From the NCBI GenBank assembly GCA_046329055.1, contig JAXLVK010000008.1, positions 26,236-90,235 on the forward strand: a DNA stretch of 64,000 nt, given 5' to 3'. Position 1 is the stretch's first letter, and each line of letters begins with the position of its first letter. This DNA is from JADKCL01 sp046329055. GTDB lineage: Bacteria; Bacteroidota; Bacteroidia; J057; JADKCL01. The notes under the pieces were generated by a model that saw only the letters and a list, made by a program, of their open reading frames with translations, was not told where the DNA came from and did no database searches. This document shows, in pieces, positions 26,684 through 36,700 of the stretch. Both the position numbers and the translations under genes were made by a program.

Positions 26684-27934
26684 TTAATAGAGTATCCCGG
26701 CGATCGTCCCGGACAGGTAGGAGGCCAGCGTCCCGCCCAGCAATGCCTTGAGGCCCAGCCTCGCCAGGTCCGCCCGACGCTCCGGAGCCAGCGCCCCGAT
26801 CCCACCAATCTGCATCCCCACCGAGCTGAAGTTCGCGAAGCCACAGATTGCGAAGCTCGTGATCATGATGCCCTTCTCGGTATGGAGGGGCACGGCTTGG
26901 CTCGTCATGTTCTTGAAGGCCACGAACTCATTGATGGTGAGCTTCTGACCGAAGAGGGTCGCCGCGCTGTTCACGTCCTCAGGAGGCACGCCCATGCACC
27001 AGGCGATGGGGTAGAAGAGCTTGCCAAATATCCAGTCCAGCGTGATCGCCTGTCCAGCCCATGATTCAGGAAGCAGACCCAGCAGCGCATTCAGCATGGC
27101 GACCAGGGCGATGAATGCCAGCAACAAAGCCAGCACGTTCATGGCAATCTTAAAACCGTCCGTGGCCCCGTGGGCGATGGCATCGATCAGGTTGGTATAT
27201 CCACTGTTGACCTCCAGCTTGACATTGCCCATGGTTTGGCTCTTCTCTGTCTCCGGGAAGATGATCTTGCTGATCACCAATGCCCCCGGCGCCGCCATCA
27301 TGCTCGCAGCGAGGAGGTATTCCGCCTTGGCACCGAAGCTCCTATAGACGATCAGGATACCGCCCGCGATACAAGCCAAGCTACCCGTCATGGACGCCAG
27401 CAACTCGCTATTGGTCATGGTCGCGAGGTACGGTCGTATCATCACCTGCGCCTCGATTTGCCCCACAAATGCACTCGCCACGTTGCTCAGGGCCTCCGCG
27501 CCGCTCACCCGCATCACGAAGTTCATGGCCTTGGCCACGATGCTCACTGCAAACTGCATCACCTTCAGGTAGTACAGGATCGCCACCAATGCGCAGACCA
27601 GGATGATGGTCGCCGTGATGTTGAATGCGAAGACGAACGAACCGGGGGTAGCAAAGTTCTGCACCTCGCCCGTGCCGCCATTCACCGCAGCGATCCCACC
27701 ATAGACGAAGTCCGCCCCAGTCTTGGCAAAATGCTCAATCTCCTGCATCCCAGACCCCAGCATCTGGAAAAAGTCCTTCACAGGGCCCACCTTGAGGATG
27801 AGGACCGCCAACAGCACCTGCAAGCCGATCCCACTCAGCACCAACCGCAGGTTGATCTTTTTCCGGTTGTTGGAAAACAGGAAGGCGATCCCCAAGATCA
27901 CCACGATGCCAATCAGACCAATGAATCTTTCCAT
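26684..27934 (-). CDS. Concentrative nucleoside transporter (CNT/NupC family)
   Basis: 416 aa from ATG at 27934 (MERFIGLIGIVVILG), the usual length for the family. It has at least eight hydrophobic helices. Family stretches include GTGEVQNFATPGSFVFAFN, FVGQIEAQVMIRPYL near the nucleoside/Na+ site and the C-terminal ICGFANFSSVGMQIGGIG. It is predicted to import nucleosides with Na+ or H+ across the inner membrane. An open frame to 28024 adds no homologous sequence. It stands alone on the minus strand. Confidence 0.92.
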   Translation of the reverse strand: MERFIGLIGIVVILGIAFLFSNNRKKINLRLVLSGIGLQVLLAVLILKVGPVKDFFQMLGSGMQEIEHFAKTGADFVYGGIAAVNGGTGEVQNFATPGSFVFAFNITATIILVCALVAILYYLKVMQFAVSIVAKAMNFVMRVSGAEALSNVASAFVGQIEAQVMIRPYLATMTNSELLASMTGSLACIAGGILIVYRSFGAKAEYLLAASMMAAPGALVISKIIFPETEKSQTMGNVKLEVNSGYTNLIDAIAHGATDGFKIAMNVLALLLAFIALVAMLNALLGLLPESWAGQAITLDWIFGKLFYPIAWCMGVPPEDVNSAATLFGQKLTINEFVAFKNMTSQAVPLHTEKGIMITSFAICGFANFSSVGMQIGGIGALAPERRADLARLGLKALLGGTLASYLSGTIAGILY

Positions 27935-28342
27935 TCTTGCAACTTCTGAGTCTATTGGCAGCAAGATAGGAATTGAATTGAGAATGCCGAAGGGTTCGCG
28001 ACAGCAAATCCAATTCAATGTCAATCAAAGAAGAGGCGGCGGCATGTGTGCTGAGCTGCTAGAGCAGGCCTGTCGAAGTGGCGAATGCCTTCAAGTAGCA
28101 TTGTCGTCAAAAAGAAGAGGCGGCGGCCTCTGGCCGAAAGCCGACCGAACCACATGTCCCGAGCGAAGCCGAGGAACTCACTCCGGCCAATGCATACAAG
28201 GAGTACAGATCCAGATGCTTCAAGAACCTCAGCACCAGGTACCAAGGGATCGGCACAACTGCCGCCTCAATCGGCATATATCATCGATACACCAGTGAGG
28301 TCTCAGGGGTTGCGAGCGCTTCGAAGCCGCGGCCACAGGACC

Positions 28343-29835
28343 TCACGTCGTGAGCCGAAACCGGTCCACGTGAACGCGCTGCTGAATATTTCCCTTCGGA
28401 TTGAACTTCCGCATTTCCCGCTTCCAGACGTCCAGCTTCGTGTATTTGGAGAGGACGGCCTCCGGGTTCAGGGCAGCGCGGTTGCTCATCTTGCCCCAGT
28501 GGGGGATGCCGCCCTGCGCCAGGTGGAAATCCTGCATCGCGTCCACGTAGGCAGCGCCATTGGGCAACTCGCGGAGGCAAGGATTGCTGAGCCAGGCGGT
28601 CTTGCGGCCATGGTCCATACCAGGTAAGCCTTGCCGGGGGCCGTGAACCTGATCATGATCGGACTTGCGCCATGGATGCCTTTGGCCGCGATGTCTTGGA
28701 CATGCTTGAAGCTGAGCTCTAGGGTCTCGATCCAGTGCGAGGTCTCCCCTTCGTAGGCAAATTCCGCTCCGAAACCCTTGAGCGCCAAGAACTCCATGCC
28801 TTGGAACCAGACCTTGAAGGACTTCGCCACATAAGCCTCGTCCTGCATGAAATGCAGACCCTGGTCCAGCGCCTTGGGCAGGGACTCCGGCTTTTTGATG
28901 GCCTTGTGGATCAATGCCTCATAAGGGATCATGGTCCGCGCCACGATATTGGTGACGATGCTGCGGGTCGCGGTCAGCAGTCCCATGCTCGGTTTCGAGG
29001 GCAAGTGCAGCACCCGACCCACCAGCGCCTGATGATCGCCGCTCGGGGCAAATGGGTTCACCGTGATTTGGATGCCCGCCACCTTCAGGGGCTTGGTTTG
29101 GCCATCGATTTCCACTGGATAGGGTTGGAAGAGGCTGCCATCGTGGATCGACTTTTTCAGTGTCCGCCAGCCCTCGACCGACCGCCGCTCATAGAGGTAG
29201 TACTGCGGCTTCACCTCGATGATCAGGGATGTGATGATCCCAAATGCCCCCAAATGCACCAGCAGGCTATAAAATGTATCGTCATTCTGCACCAGTTTGG
29301 CGCCTGAGGGATCGTGGCTGCCCGGCTGGGTGATCCCATTCGTCGGTTCCACCCGCCACACCTGTCCCTGATGCGCGACCAGCACCATCGACCGCACGAT
29401 CCCATGCAAGCCCGGCCAATCCAATGCGCAGCCATGCGTCCCCGTCGCGATCGCCCCCGAGATGGTCTGATTGTCGATCGCCCCATGCGTGGGCAGGGCC
29501 CATCCGAGGTCGTCCAGCCGCCTGTTCAGGTCGTGGACCGTGATCCCCGCCTCCGCCTCCGCGAGCAGCAGCCCCCGTGCCTCCGGCTTGAGCCGCTCCG
29601 GCGCCACCGCCTGCACCGCGTCCATGTGTTTCATGTCCAGCAGCGTCCCGTCCGTGATCGCCACATCGCTGAAACTATGCCCCGCGCCCACTGCCCGGAT
29701 GCGCATCCCCTTGCTCTCCGCCTCCCGCACGCTCCATACCACCTCCGCGATGCTCGCCGGCAAGTAATACCGCGCCGGACGCGCCGTGAACAGCTCTATC
29801 GTGTTCTTCCACACGGTATTCGTTTTCTTATCCAT
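28343..29835 (-). CDS. FAD-linked sugar-1,4-lactone oxidase (ALO/GULO type), one frameshift
   Basis: About 496 aa. The PCMH-type FAD domain is at ~20-200, with the flavin-binding VGAGHSFSDVA and ATGTHGCALDW. The ALO domain follows, with the terminal GIPHWGK motif typical of D-arabinono- and L-gulono-lactone oxidases. The frame breaks at 28620-28621; one more G restores AYLGMDHGRKTAWL and the rest to FRLTT. No signal peptide. It probably oxidises an aldonolactone with O2 and forms H2O2; the substrate cannot be told. Downstream, a GTGAGGTC/GACCTCAC inverted pair (28295-28302, 28339-28346) overlaps the stop. Confidence 0.85.
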
Positions 29836-29990
29836 TCGGGGCGGTGATTCAGATTCTTGAATTGAATATACGGAAAGGGCAGGGGATTGTCAAATTGGAT
29901 TGGGGAGTTGTTGCTGGGGAATGCCTCAACGCGAAGGGATGATGGAAATCGATGATTCCATCTATATTGGTGCCTCCACCATGTTCAGTG

Positions 29991-31447
29991 ATGACAAAAC
30001 CGATGAACGCTTCCGTATTTGCTGCAATTGCCTTCCATTTCATACGTCCTGTGCGTCATCGGTCAGGGTATGGGTTGTTGTTAGCGGTCGGATCATTGTT
30101 GACAATGGTGGCTGTGGCATGTGCACCGACTCTGAGGCCCCCATCAGCTTTGAGCGATTTCCAGCAAGAAATGGGGACAAATGGGGCTACATTGATGCGC
30201 AGGGGACATTTGCCATCTCACCGACCTACGATGGCGCCTCCAGATTCGCGGAAGGGCTAGCGGCGGTCAAGAAAGGCAAGCGGTTTGGCTACATCGACCT
30301 TCATGGCAAGGAGGTGCTTCCTTTTCAGTATGAATGGGCCGGGCCATTTGAGGACAGCATCGCCATAGTCAAGCAGGCAGGGCAGGCATTTCCCATTGAC
30401 CACCGAGGCAAGCCATTGTTCCAGATGGATGCAGTATCGCTGGAGCGGACGCCCTACCCAAATTGCTTCATCTATGGAAACAATGAGGAGAAATATGGCT
30501 TGGTGGATCGCCATGGAATCATCCTAGCGCCTGCGCAGTTTTCGACGCCCCCATCATTTGAGCAGGGTGTGGCAATCGTCCAGCGGTGGACTCCTGCTTC
30601 AAGGGGAAGTCGCCTTCCGGCAACCGAGTATGGGGTAATCGATACGCTGGGGCAAATGCGGATTGCATTTGGGAAGTATCTCCACATCAGGGCGGCAGGC
30701 GAGGACTTCTTTTTTGCGGAGAATCTGACTGGGAAAGGTGATTCGGTGAGTGCCTCGTTAGTTGGGAGTGATGGCGTGGTTAGATTCCAGAATCCCACGC
30801 TTTCCGGCGGAACTTGGGATGTGCAGGGTGAGCGCTTCCATGAGGGGCTGATTCAGGGCAGGGACCTCGATTTCCATTTCCAAGCACGAGCCCCAGCACT
30901 GTTGGATCGCCGTGGCCAGATGGTTTACCATTGTGCTGATTGTGAATTCGTTTACCCCATCGCACCGGGGATTTTGTTGGGAAAGGGGCACTCCGGCAAG
31001 TATGCCCTGATGAATCTAAAGGGTGAATTGATCTACCTGGACGCTTTGGACTGGGTGGTCTGGGACCGTGATGAGCCATCGACTGCGTTTGAATCAGGCT
31101 GCTTGATCGCGGGTCAGGGCGACCATGTAGTGGGGATTGACACGACAGGCAGCAGGATTTGGGCGTACAAATCCACCCATGCGCCAGCCCCAGCTCAGTT
31201 TTGGTTCCGCAAGGGGAACGTCATTTACCTTCAGCAATGGACCCAAAACGAATTCGCAGAGCCCGTCACCCTCTACGGATACTGGCTCCCCAAGACCGGA
31301 ACAGTTGTAAAACCCAGGTTCACGCATATAGATCCCACCATCGGCCTTTCCAAACTCACCGAAGTCATCGACCAAGGTTCCCAAGCCTATATCAATGACT
31401 CCGGAATCGTAATTTGGAAGGAAAAGTTCGTGCTGCGGCTGGAATGA
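29991..31447 (+). CDS. WG-repeat lipoprotein, one frameshift
   Basis: The gene starts MTKPMNASVFAAIAF and has a hydrophobic segment ending in a lipobox-like AVACAP, so it is probably a lipoprotein. The frame is lost at the C run 30138-30142. One more C joins LRPP to ISFERFPARNGDKWGYIDAQG and the rest of the protein. WG repeats follow (DKWGYIDAQGTFAISPTYD, KRFGYIDLHGKEVLPFQYE, EKYGLVDRHGIILAPAQF). WG repeats are thought to mediate protein contacts, with no enzyme activity known. A second, shorter WG protein is at 54592-55269. Confidence 0.75.
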
Positions 31448-31546
31448 GGGGGTCTGCTGACACCAATCGGTTGCCAATTCTATTGGGATAAAAACGCCCG
31501 TTCATTTCCTGCGAAGTCCCCAAAAACAGAAAAAGTCAATGAAAAC

Positions 31547-32330
31547 GGGGTCGGAGCTCCGAGGTTCAACCTCGGCCTTCCGTGGTCAAACCTTCAACGT
31601 CCGGTGAAATAGGGTCGGAGCTCCGAGGTTCAACCTCGGGTTTCCGTGGTCAAACCTTCTCCTTCCGATGAAATGGGGTCGGAGCTCCGAGGTCAAACCT
31701 CGGGTTTTCGAGGTCAAACCTTCAACTTCCGGTGAAATGGGGTCGAAGCTCCGAGGTCAAACCTCGACCTTCCGAATTCCCACCTTCACTCTCCTAGCAA
31801 ATGGGCCGGAGTTCCGAAGTCAAACCTCGAGCGTCCGAGATCAAACCTTGCCCCTCCGAGGAAATAGGTCGGAGTTCCCAGGTGAAACCTCGATCGTCCG
31901 GGTGAAACCGATCATCCTCCGAGCATGGAGGGTCGAAGCCCCGAGGTTCAACCTCGGGTTTCCGGGGGCAAACCTCCGCCTTTCGAGCAAATGGGGTCGG
32001 AGCTCCAAGGTCAATCCTCGACCTTCGGAGGTTAAGGCTTCACCCTCGAAGCAAATGGGTCGGAGCTCCGAAGTCAAACCTCGGCCTTCCAAACAAATGG
32101 GGTCGGAGCTCTGAAGTCAAAGCTCGGCCTTCCGAACAAACGGGGTCAGAGCCCCGATGTCAAGCCCCGATCTTAGGAGATCAAATCTCGGATGTCCATG
32201 CATCTGAGGTCATAATCCCGACCTCAAACCTCAATTATCCAAGATCAAACTTTGGCCTTCCGCGATCAAGCATCGGAGCCTCAAGGTCAAGGTGTCGGAA
32301 GCTCAAGTTCAAAGGTCGAAAACGCACATT
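31547..32330. repeat. Higher-order tandem repeat: 64-bp units of three ~21-bp monomers
   Basis: About eleven units carry the phased word TCGGAGCTCC. They start at 31551, 31615, 31679, 31743, 31806, 31869, 31933, 31997, 32060, 32103 and 32146, so the spacing is 63-64 bp nine times and then 43 bp twice. Each unit divides into 21-22-bp monomers of the form TCGGnnnTCCGAGGTCAAACC, three per long unit and two per short unit. Many contain the small palindrome CCGAGGTtnAACCTCGG. The array decays toward the right end (32160-32330). The 64-bp period and stop codons exclude a continuous protein. It lies between the WG gene and the end of the efflux operon. Confidence 0.9.
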
Positions 32331-32394
32331 TCGCAGTTGAAATCGCCAATGAGGGTCATCAATCCTGCTAAATTGCTAATTGTTTGGGAGCAAC

Positions 32395-32424
32395 AGGATC
32401 GGCCCGCCGAAGCGGGCCGATCCT
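32395..32424. repeat. 13-bp-stem hairpin with tetraloop
   Basis: AGGATCGGCCCGC (32395-32407), loop CGAA, then the inverse at 32412-32424, followed by TATTTT on the plus strand. It is a very stable hairpin with a terminator-like look for plus-strand transcription leaving the repeat array, and is the second hairpin met by minus-strand transcripts of the efflux operon. Confidence 0.65.
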
Positions 32425-32508
32425 ATTTTGGTATCCTGGTATTGCGTCGCTGCCCCTCAAATATTGCCTTCCTTCAAAGGTGGCACAATATCGGGCGGCA
32501 ATCCCCAT

Positions 32509-32542
32509 ATCGTACGGACAGGTTGCGACCTGTCCGTACGAT
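32509..32542 (-). terminator. 15-bp-stem hairpin at end of Cus efflux operon
   Basis: Arms ATCGTACGGACAGGT (32509-32523) and the exact inverse (32528-32542) enclose a TGCG loop. The hairpin begins 17 bp past the stop of the adaptor gene at 32560, where the operon should end. No U-rich tail follows on the minus strand, so termination is inferred from position and stem strength. Confidence 0.55.
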
Positions 32543-32559
32543 GGGCTGATCACGGCTCC

Positions 32560-33720
32560 TTACTCCTCCTCCGTATTCTTCAAGATCGACAGCAACTTGT
32601 ACCCGCCGTGGACCACGACTTGCTGGGTGCCGATGGCGGTGCTGGCGCTGTCCAATGAGGAAAATCCACCCTCGCTGCTCATCACGCGGACTTCTTGCAT
32701 GCGGTAGTGGTGGTTGCCTTCGGAGATGAAGACGTGGTCCTTGCCGCCAAAGGGGACGATGGCATCCTCGGGGACGGCTTGGGCCTCTGTGGCTGCCAGT
32801 TCGATCTTGGCGGTGAGGAAGGTGCCGGGGATGAGCAGGGGATCCTCCTGGTCCAGGTGGACATGGATCTTCACGGTGCGGTCCGGCCCGACTTCGCGAC
32901 CCAGCAGGTGGATGGTGCCGGGGCGCTCCATGGTCTCATTCCCGATGCGGATGCTCACCTTTTGCCCGATTTGCAGCTTGCGGATGTCCTGCTCATAGAC
33001 CGTCAATTCGGCGTGGAGGTGCCCGGTGTCGGCGATCTTGAAGAGGACGTCGGTGGGGTTCAGGTGCGCCCCGATGGTGACGAGCATGTCGGTGACGTAG
33101 CCGCTGATGGGAGAGCGGAGCTGCACTTGCTTCACAATCTCACCCTTTTCGAGGCGGGGCAGGTCGATTTGGAGCATCTCCAGCTTGGCGCGTTGCCCCT
33201 TGAGCCGGGCTTGGATGGTCTCGTAGTCGGCACGCGCCTTTTCCAATGCCTTGCGGGCGTTCACGTTCTCGGCTGCGAGGGTCTGCTGCCGCTTGTACTC
33301 GGCGTCGAGGTAGGTGGATTGGCTCAGGTTCTCGAGGTATTCCTGCTGCATGGTCACGAAGTCCGGATGCTCCAGGGTGGCGATCACCTGCCCCTTGTTC
33401 ACGCGGCTGCCGGGGAGGAGGGAGGACTCCTTCAGGAAGCCTCCGAATGGGGCGGAGATGCTGACCATGTTTTGCGGGGGCACGTCGAGCAGGCCATTGG
33501 CGCTGAGGGTGGTGCGCATGGTGCGCGCGGTAGCTGTGCCGAGCTGGATGCCGAGGCTCTTTTCTTGGTCGGGGCTCAGGGTGACGGTCTCGGGGGAGTC
33601 CGGTTGGATGTCGGCGGCAGCTTTGGTTTCGGTGGCTGCCTGTTCCTTGGATTTGCCGCAGCTGCCCAGCACGAGGCTCAGGGACAGCAGGATCAGGGCG
33701 GCGATATATCTTGTATTCAT
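32560..33720 (-). CDS. Heavy-metal RND efflux periplasmic adaptor (CusB/CzcB-like) lipoprotein
   Basis: 386 aa from ATG at 33720 (MNTRYIAALILLSL), with a lipobox LGSCGKS. The barrel-sandwich half motif ISAPFGGFLKESSLLPGS, a coiled-coil hairpin at ~130-200 (EYLENLSQSTYLDAEYKRQQ), QLRSPISGYVTDMLV and the beta-barrel region mark a membrane-fusion protein. It links the inner-membrane permease to the outer-membrane channel and pumps metal ions such as Cu(I)/Ag or Zn/Co/Cd out of the cell. It begins 8 bp after the permease gene. Confidence 0.9.
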   Translation of the reverse strand: MNTRYIAALILLSLSLVLGSCGKSKEQAATETKAAADIQPDSPETVTLSPDQEKSLGIQLGTATARTMRTTLSANGLLDVPPQNMVSISAPFGGFLKESSLLPGSRVNKGQVIATLEHPDFVTMQQEYLENLSQSTYLDAEYKRQQTLAAENVNARKALEKARADYETIQARLKGQRAKLEMLQIDLPRLEKGEIVKQVQLRSPISGYVTDMLVTIGAHLNPTDVLFKIADTGHLHAELTVYEQDIRKLQIGQKVSIRIGNETMERPGTIHLLGREVGPDRTVKIHVHLDQEDPLLIPGTFLTAKIELAATEAQAVPEDAIVPFGGKDHVFISEGNHHYRMQEVRVMSSEGGFSSLDSASTAIGTQQVVVHGGYKLLSILKNTEEE

Positions 33721-33728
33721 GGGAATTC

Positions 33729-36700
33729 TTATTTGGAGATGGAGGAAGGAGGAGTGCCCAGGAGATGGAGAATGCGGGCTACATTCAGGTTGTAGGCGAG
33801 CAAGGCGTCCAGATGACTCGTCCGCAGGTCCAGTGCTTGGCGGACCGTGAGCAGCAGGGCCACATGGTCGATCTCGCCTTCCTGGAATGCACGACGGCTG
33901 TGCCGCAGCATCTCCTCGGCATTGGGCAGCCCGGTCTGGACGTACCATTCCAGTTGCTGCAGGAGCAGGTCATGCTCCGCCCGCGCCTGGTCGAGGCTCT
34001 TTTGCAACCATTGCTGGTACTGGGAGGCTTGGAGGGTCGCCTTGGATTCGAGCAGCTTCTGTGCCTGTGCCTGCGCGGCCACGGGTTTGAACCAGACGGG
34101 AATGTCCAAACCGACCGTGAAGCCCTGGAACCGAGACGCCGGGCCGAAATAGACATCCTGCCCATTGACCTGCTGGAAACCGATCAGGGTCTGGTTGAAG
34201 TAGCCCACACTCAGTTCCGGCAGGGCCTCTGCAATCTTGAGCTTGCGTTGCGTCTGCGCCACCTGCAATTCCGCCGCGAGGCGGTCGTGGAGGGGATTGG
34301 CTTCGCCGGAATTGGTGAGCGCCTCGGGCGGCAGGGACATCATGCGCTCGGTGCTGTCGTAAAAGGCCGAGATCACGCCAGCGCCGATCAATTGCTGCAA
34401 CTGCGTCATCCACTGCGTGATCTCACCCTCCACCTGCAATGCCTGATTGCGCAGTAGTCCCAGCTGGGTCGCCGCTGCCGTCACCTCGAGTTGGGTGCCC
34501 TCGCCGGTGGCTTGCCGTACCTCGGCCACCTTGTTGATGGTGACGAGCAGGCTGTCCCCACTCCGGAGCAAAAGCCGCCGGGCATGGAGGTGCCGCAGGT
34601 TCAGCCAGGCCGTGCGCATCGCGTACAATGCGTCCGTTTGCGTGACCGCGACATTGCTTTTGGCAAATCCCACCTCTGCATCCGCCAAGGCTGCCCGTTG
34701 CGTGAACACCGTCGGGAAAGGCAATGTCTGACTCAGGGTGATGTTGTTGTCCTTCTTGATCGCACTGTTGTATTGGCCCAGGGTCAGGCTCGCGTTCAGC
34801 TTGGGGATGCTGCTTGTGGCGCGGGTCATGGCCTGCTGGTAGGCGAGGTCCATTTGCGCGACCCGGACGTCGGGATGCCATTGCCAGACGGTCGCCTCGA
34901 CATCCTCCATCGTATAGGGCTTCATCTGCGCATGACCTGCAAATGGCAGCCCCACCACGATCAAGAGCACCGCGACGGCACCTGCCACTTCGGGGCGGAC
35001 TTTCCTGCGTTTGCCTCCTTCAAAAACCAGGTAGAGGCAGGGCAAGACCATGAGTGTGAGCAGGGTGGAGGTCACCAGGCCGCCGATCACCACTGTGGCC
35101 AAGGGGCGCTGCACCTCTGCACCCTCGGAGCCGCTGATCGCCATGGGCAGGAAGCCGAGGGAGGCAACTGCGGCGGTCATGATCACCGGGCGCAGACGGG
35201 TGGCTGTCCCCTGACGGATGATTTCCCAGGTGTCGGTCATGCCGTCCGCACGCAGACGGTTGAACTCTGCGATGAGCACGATGCCATTCAAGACCGCGAC
35301 CCCGAACAATGCGATGAATCCCACCCCCGCGCTGATGCTGAAGGGCATGCCCCGCGACCAGAGCGCCAGGATGCCACCGATGGCCGAGAGGGGCACAGCA
35401 GTGAAGATGAGGAGGCTGTGCTTCAGGGAATTGAAGGAGAAGAAGAGCAGTAGGAAAATGAGCAACAGGGCCACCGGAACGGCGATGGACAGCCTTTCGC
35501 GGGCAGCCTCCAGGTTCTCGAATGCGCCGCCATAGTGCGTATGGTAACCATCCGGGAACTGCACCTCGGCATCCACCCGCTTGCGGACATCCTGCACGAT
35601 GCTCTCCACGTCGCGTCCCCGGACATTGAAGCCCACGAGGATGCGGCGCTTGGCAGCGTCACGCTGTATCTGATTGGGGCCGACCCTGAAATCGACCGAG
35701 GCCAGCACCCGCAGGGGCACCTGACCGCCGTCTGGCGTCGCGATGGGCAGGTTGCGCACGTCCTCGATGGAGCTGCGGCTCTGTCCCGATAGGCGCACCA
35801 CCATGTCAAACCTGCGTTCGCCTTCGAAGACCATGCCCGCAGCCTGACCTGCAAATGCCGTGTTCAGCGTCCGGTTCACCTCCGAGACATCCACCCCGAA
35901 CCGCGACATCTGCGATCTGTGGTAGTTCACCACGATTTGGCTCAGGCCACCGACTTGCTCCACATAGATGTCCTCGGCCCCCGGCACCTCCCGGATGATG
36001 CGCCCGACATCCTCTGCCAATCGGCTGAGGGTGTCCAGGTCCTCGCCATAGATCTTGACCACCACGTCCTGCCGCGCCCCGCTCATGAGCTCGTTGAAGC
36101 GCATTTGGATCGGCTGTTGGAACCCAAAGGAGACCCCCGGAATCTTGTCCTCCAGCATCGCCTGCATCTTGGCGGCGAGTTCATCCCGCGATTTTGCGCT
36201 CACCCATTCGTCCTTGTCCTTGAGGACGATGATCATGTCTGCGCTTTCCACGGGCATCGGGTCAGTGGGCACCTCCGAACTGCCGATCTTGCCCACCACT
36301 TCCTTGACCTCCGGAAAGCCATCCAGCAAGACCTAGAACCCTTTTGCACGGTGGAGATCGTCTCTTCCATGCTGCTTCCGGTCAAATGCGCGTTTCCACT
36401 GCAAAATCGCCCTCTTCCAAGGTCAGGATGAACTCCGCTCCCAGCAGACCGAATACAGAGACCCCGCCAATGAGGAACAGGACCGCCAAGCCGATCACGA
36501 TCCATCGCAGCCTGAGCGCGATGTTCAAGGAGGGGCGGTAGAGGCGTTGCAACAAGCCCATGAAGCGATCGCTCAGCGTGGTGCGGTGACCCGTCTTGCG
36601 GCTCAGGAACAGTGCGCTCATCATCGGCACGTAGGTCAGCGACAGCAGGAATGCGCCCATGATGGCGAAGGAGACGGTCTGTGCCATGGGCTTGAACATC

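Noticed and set aside
28085..28627. 180-aa plus-strand frame
   Set aside because: It spans an intergenic repeat and the antisense of the lactone oxidase C-terminus; no recognisable product.
31668..32114. 148-aa open frame across the repeat array
   Set aside because: The unit length (63-64 bp) is not a multiple of three, so the frame is not maintained between units, and codon content is that of the repeat.
31547..32330. Could the 64-bp repeat array be a CRISPR?
   Set aside because: There are no unique spacers: all three ~21-bp parts of each unit resemble each other and recur, the units decay gradually, and no cas gene is near.
31448..32559. Missing gene in the 1.1-kb gap
   Set aside because: Apart from the repeat array and two hairpins, no frame with protein-like composition or ribosome site is visible.
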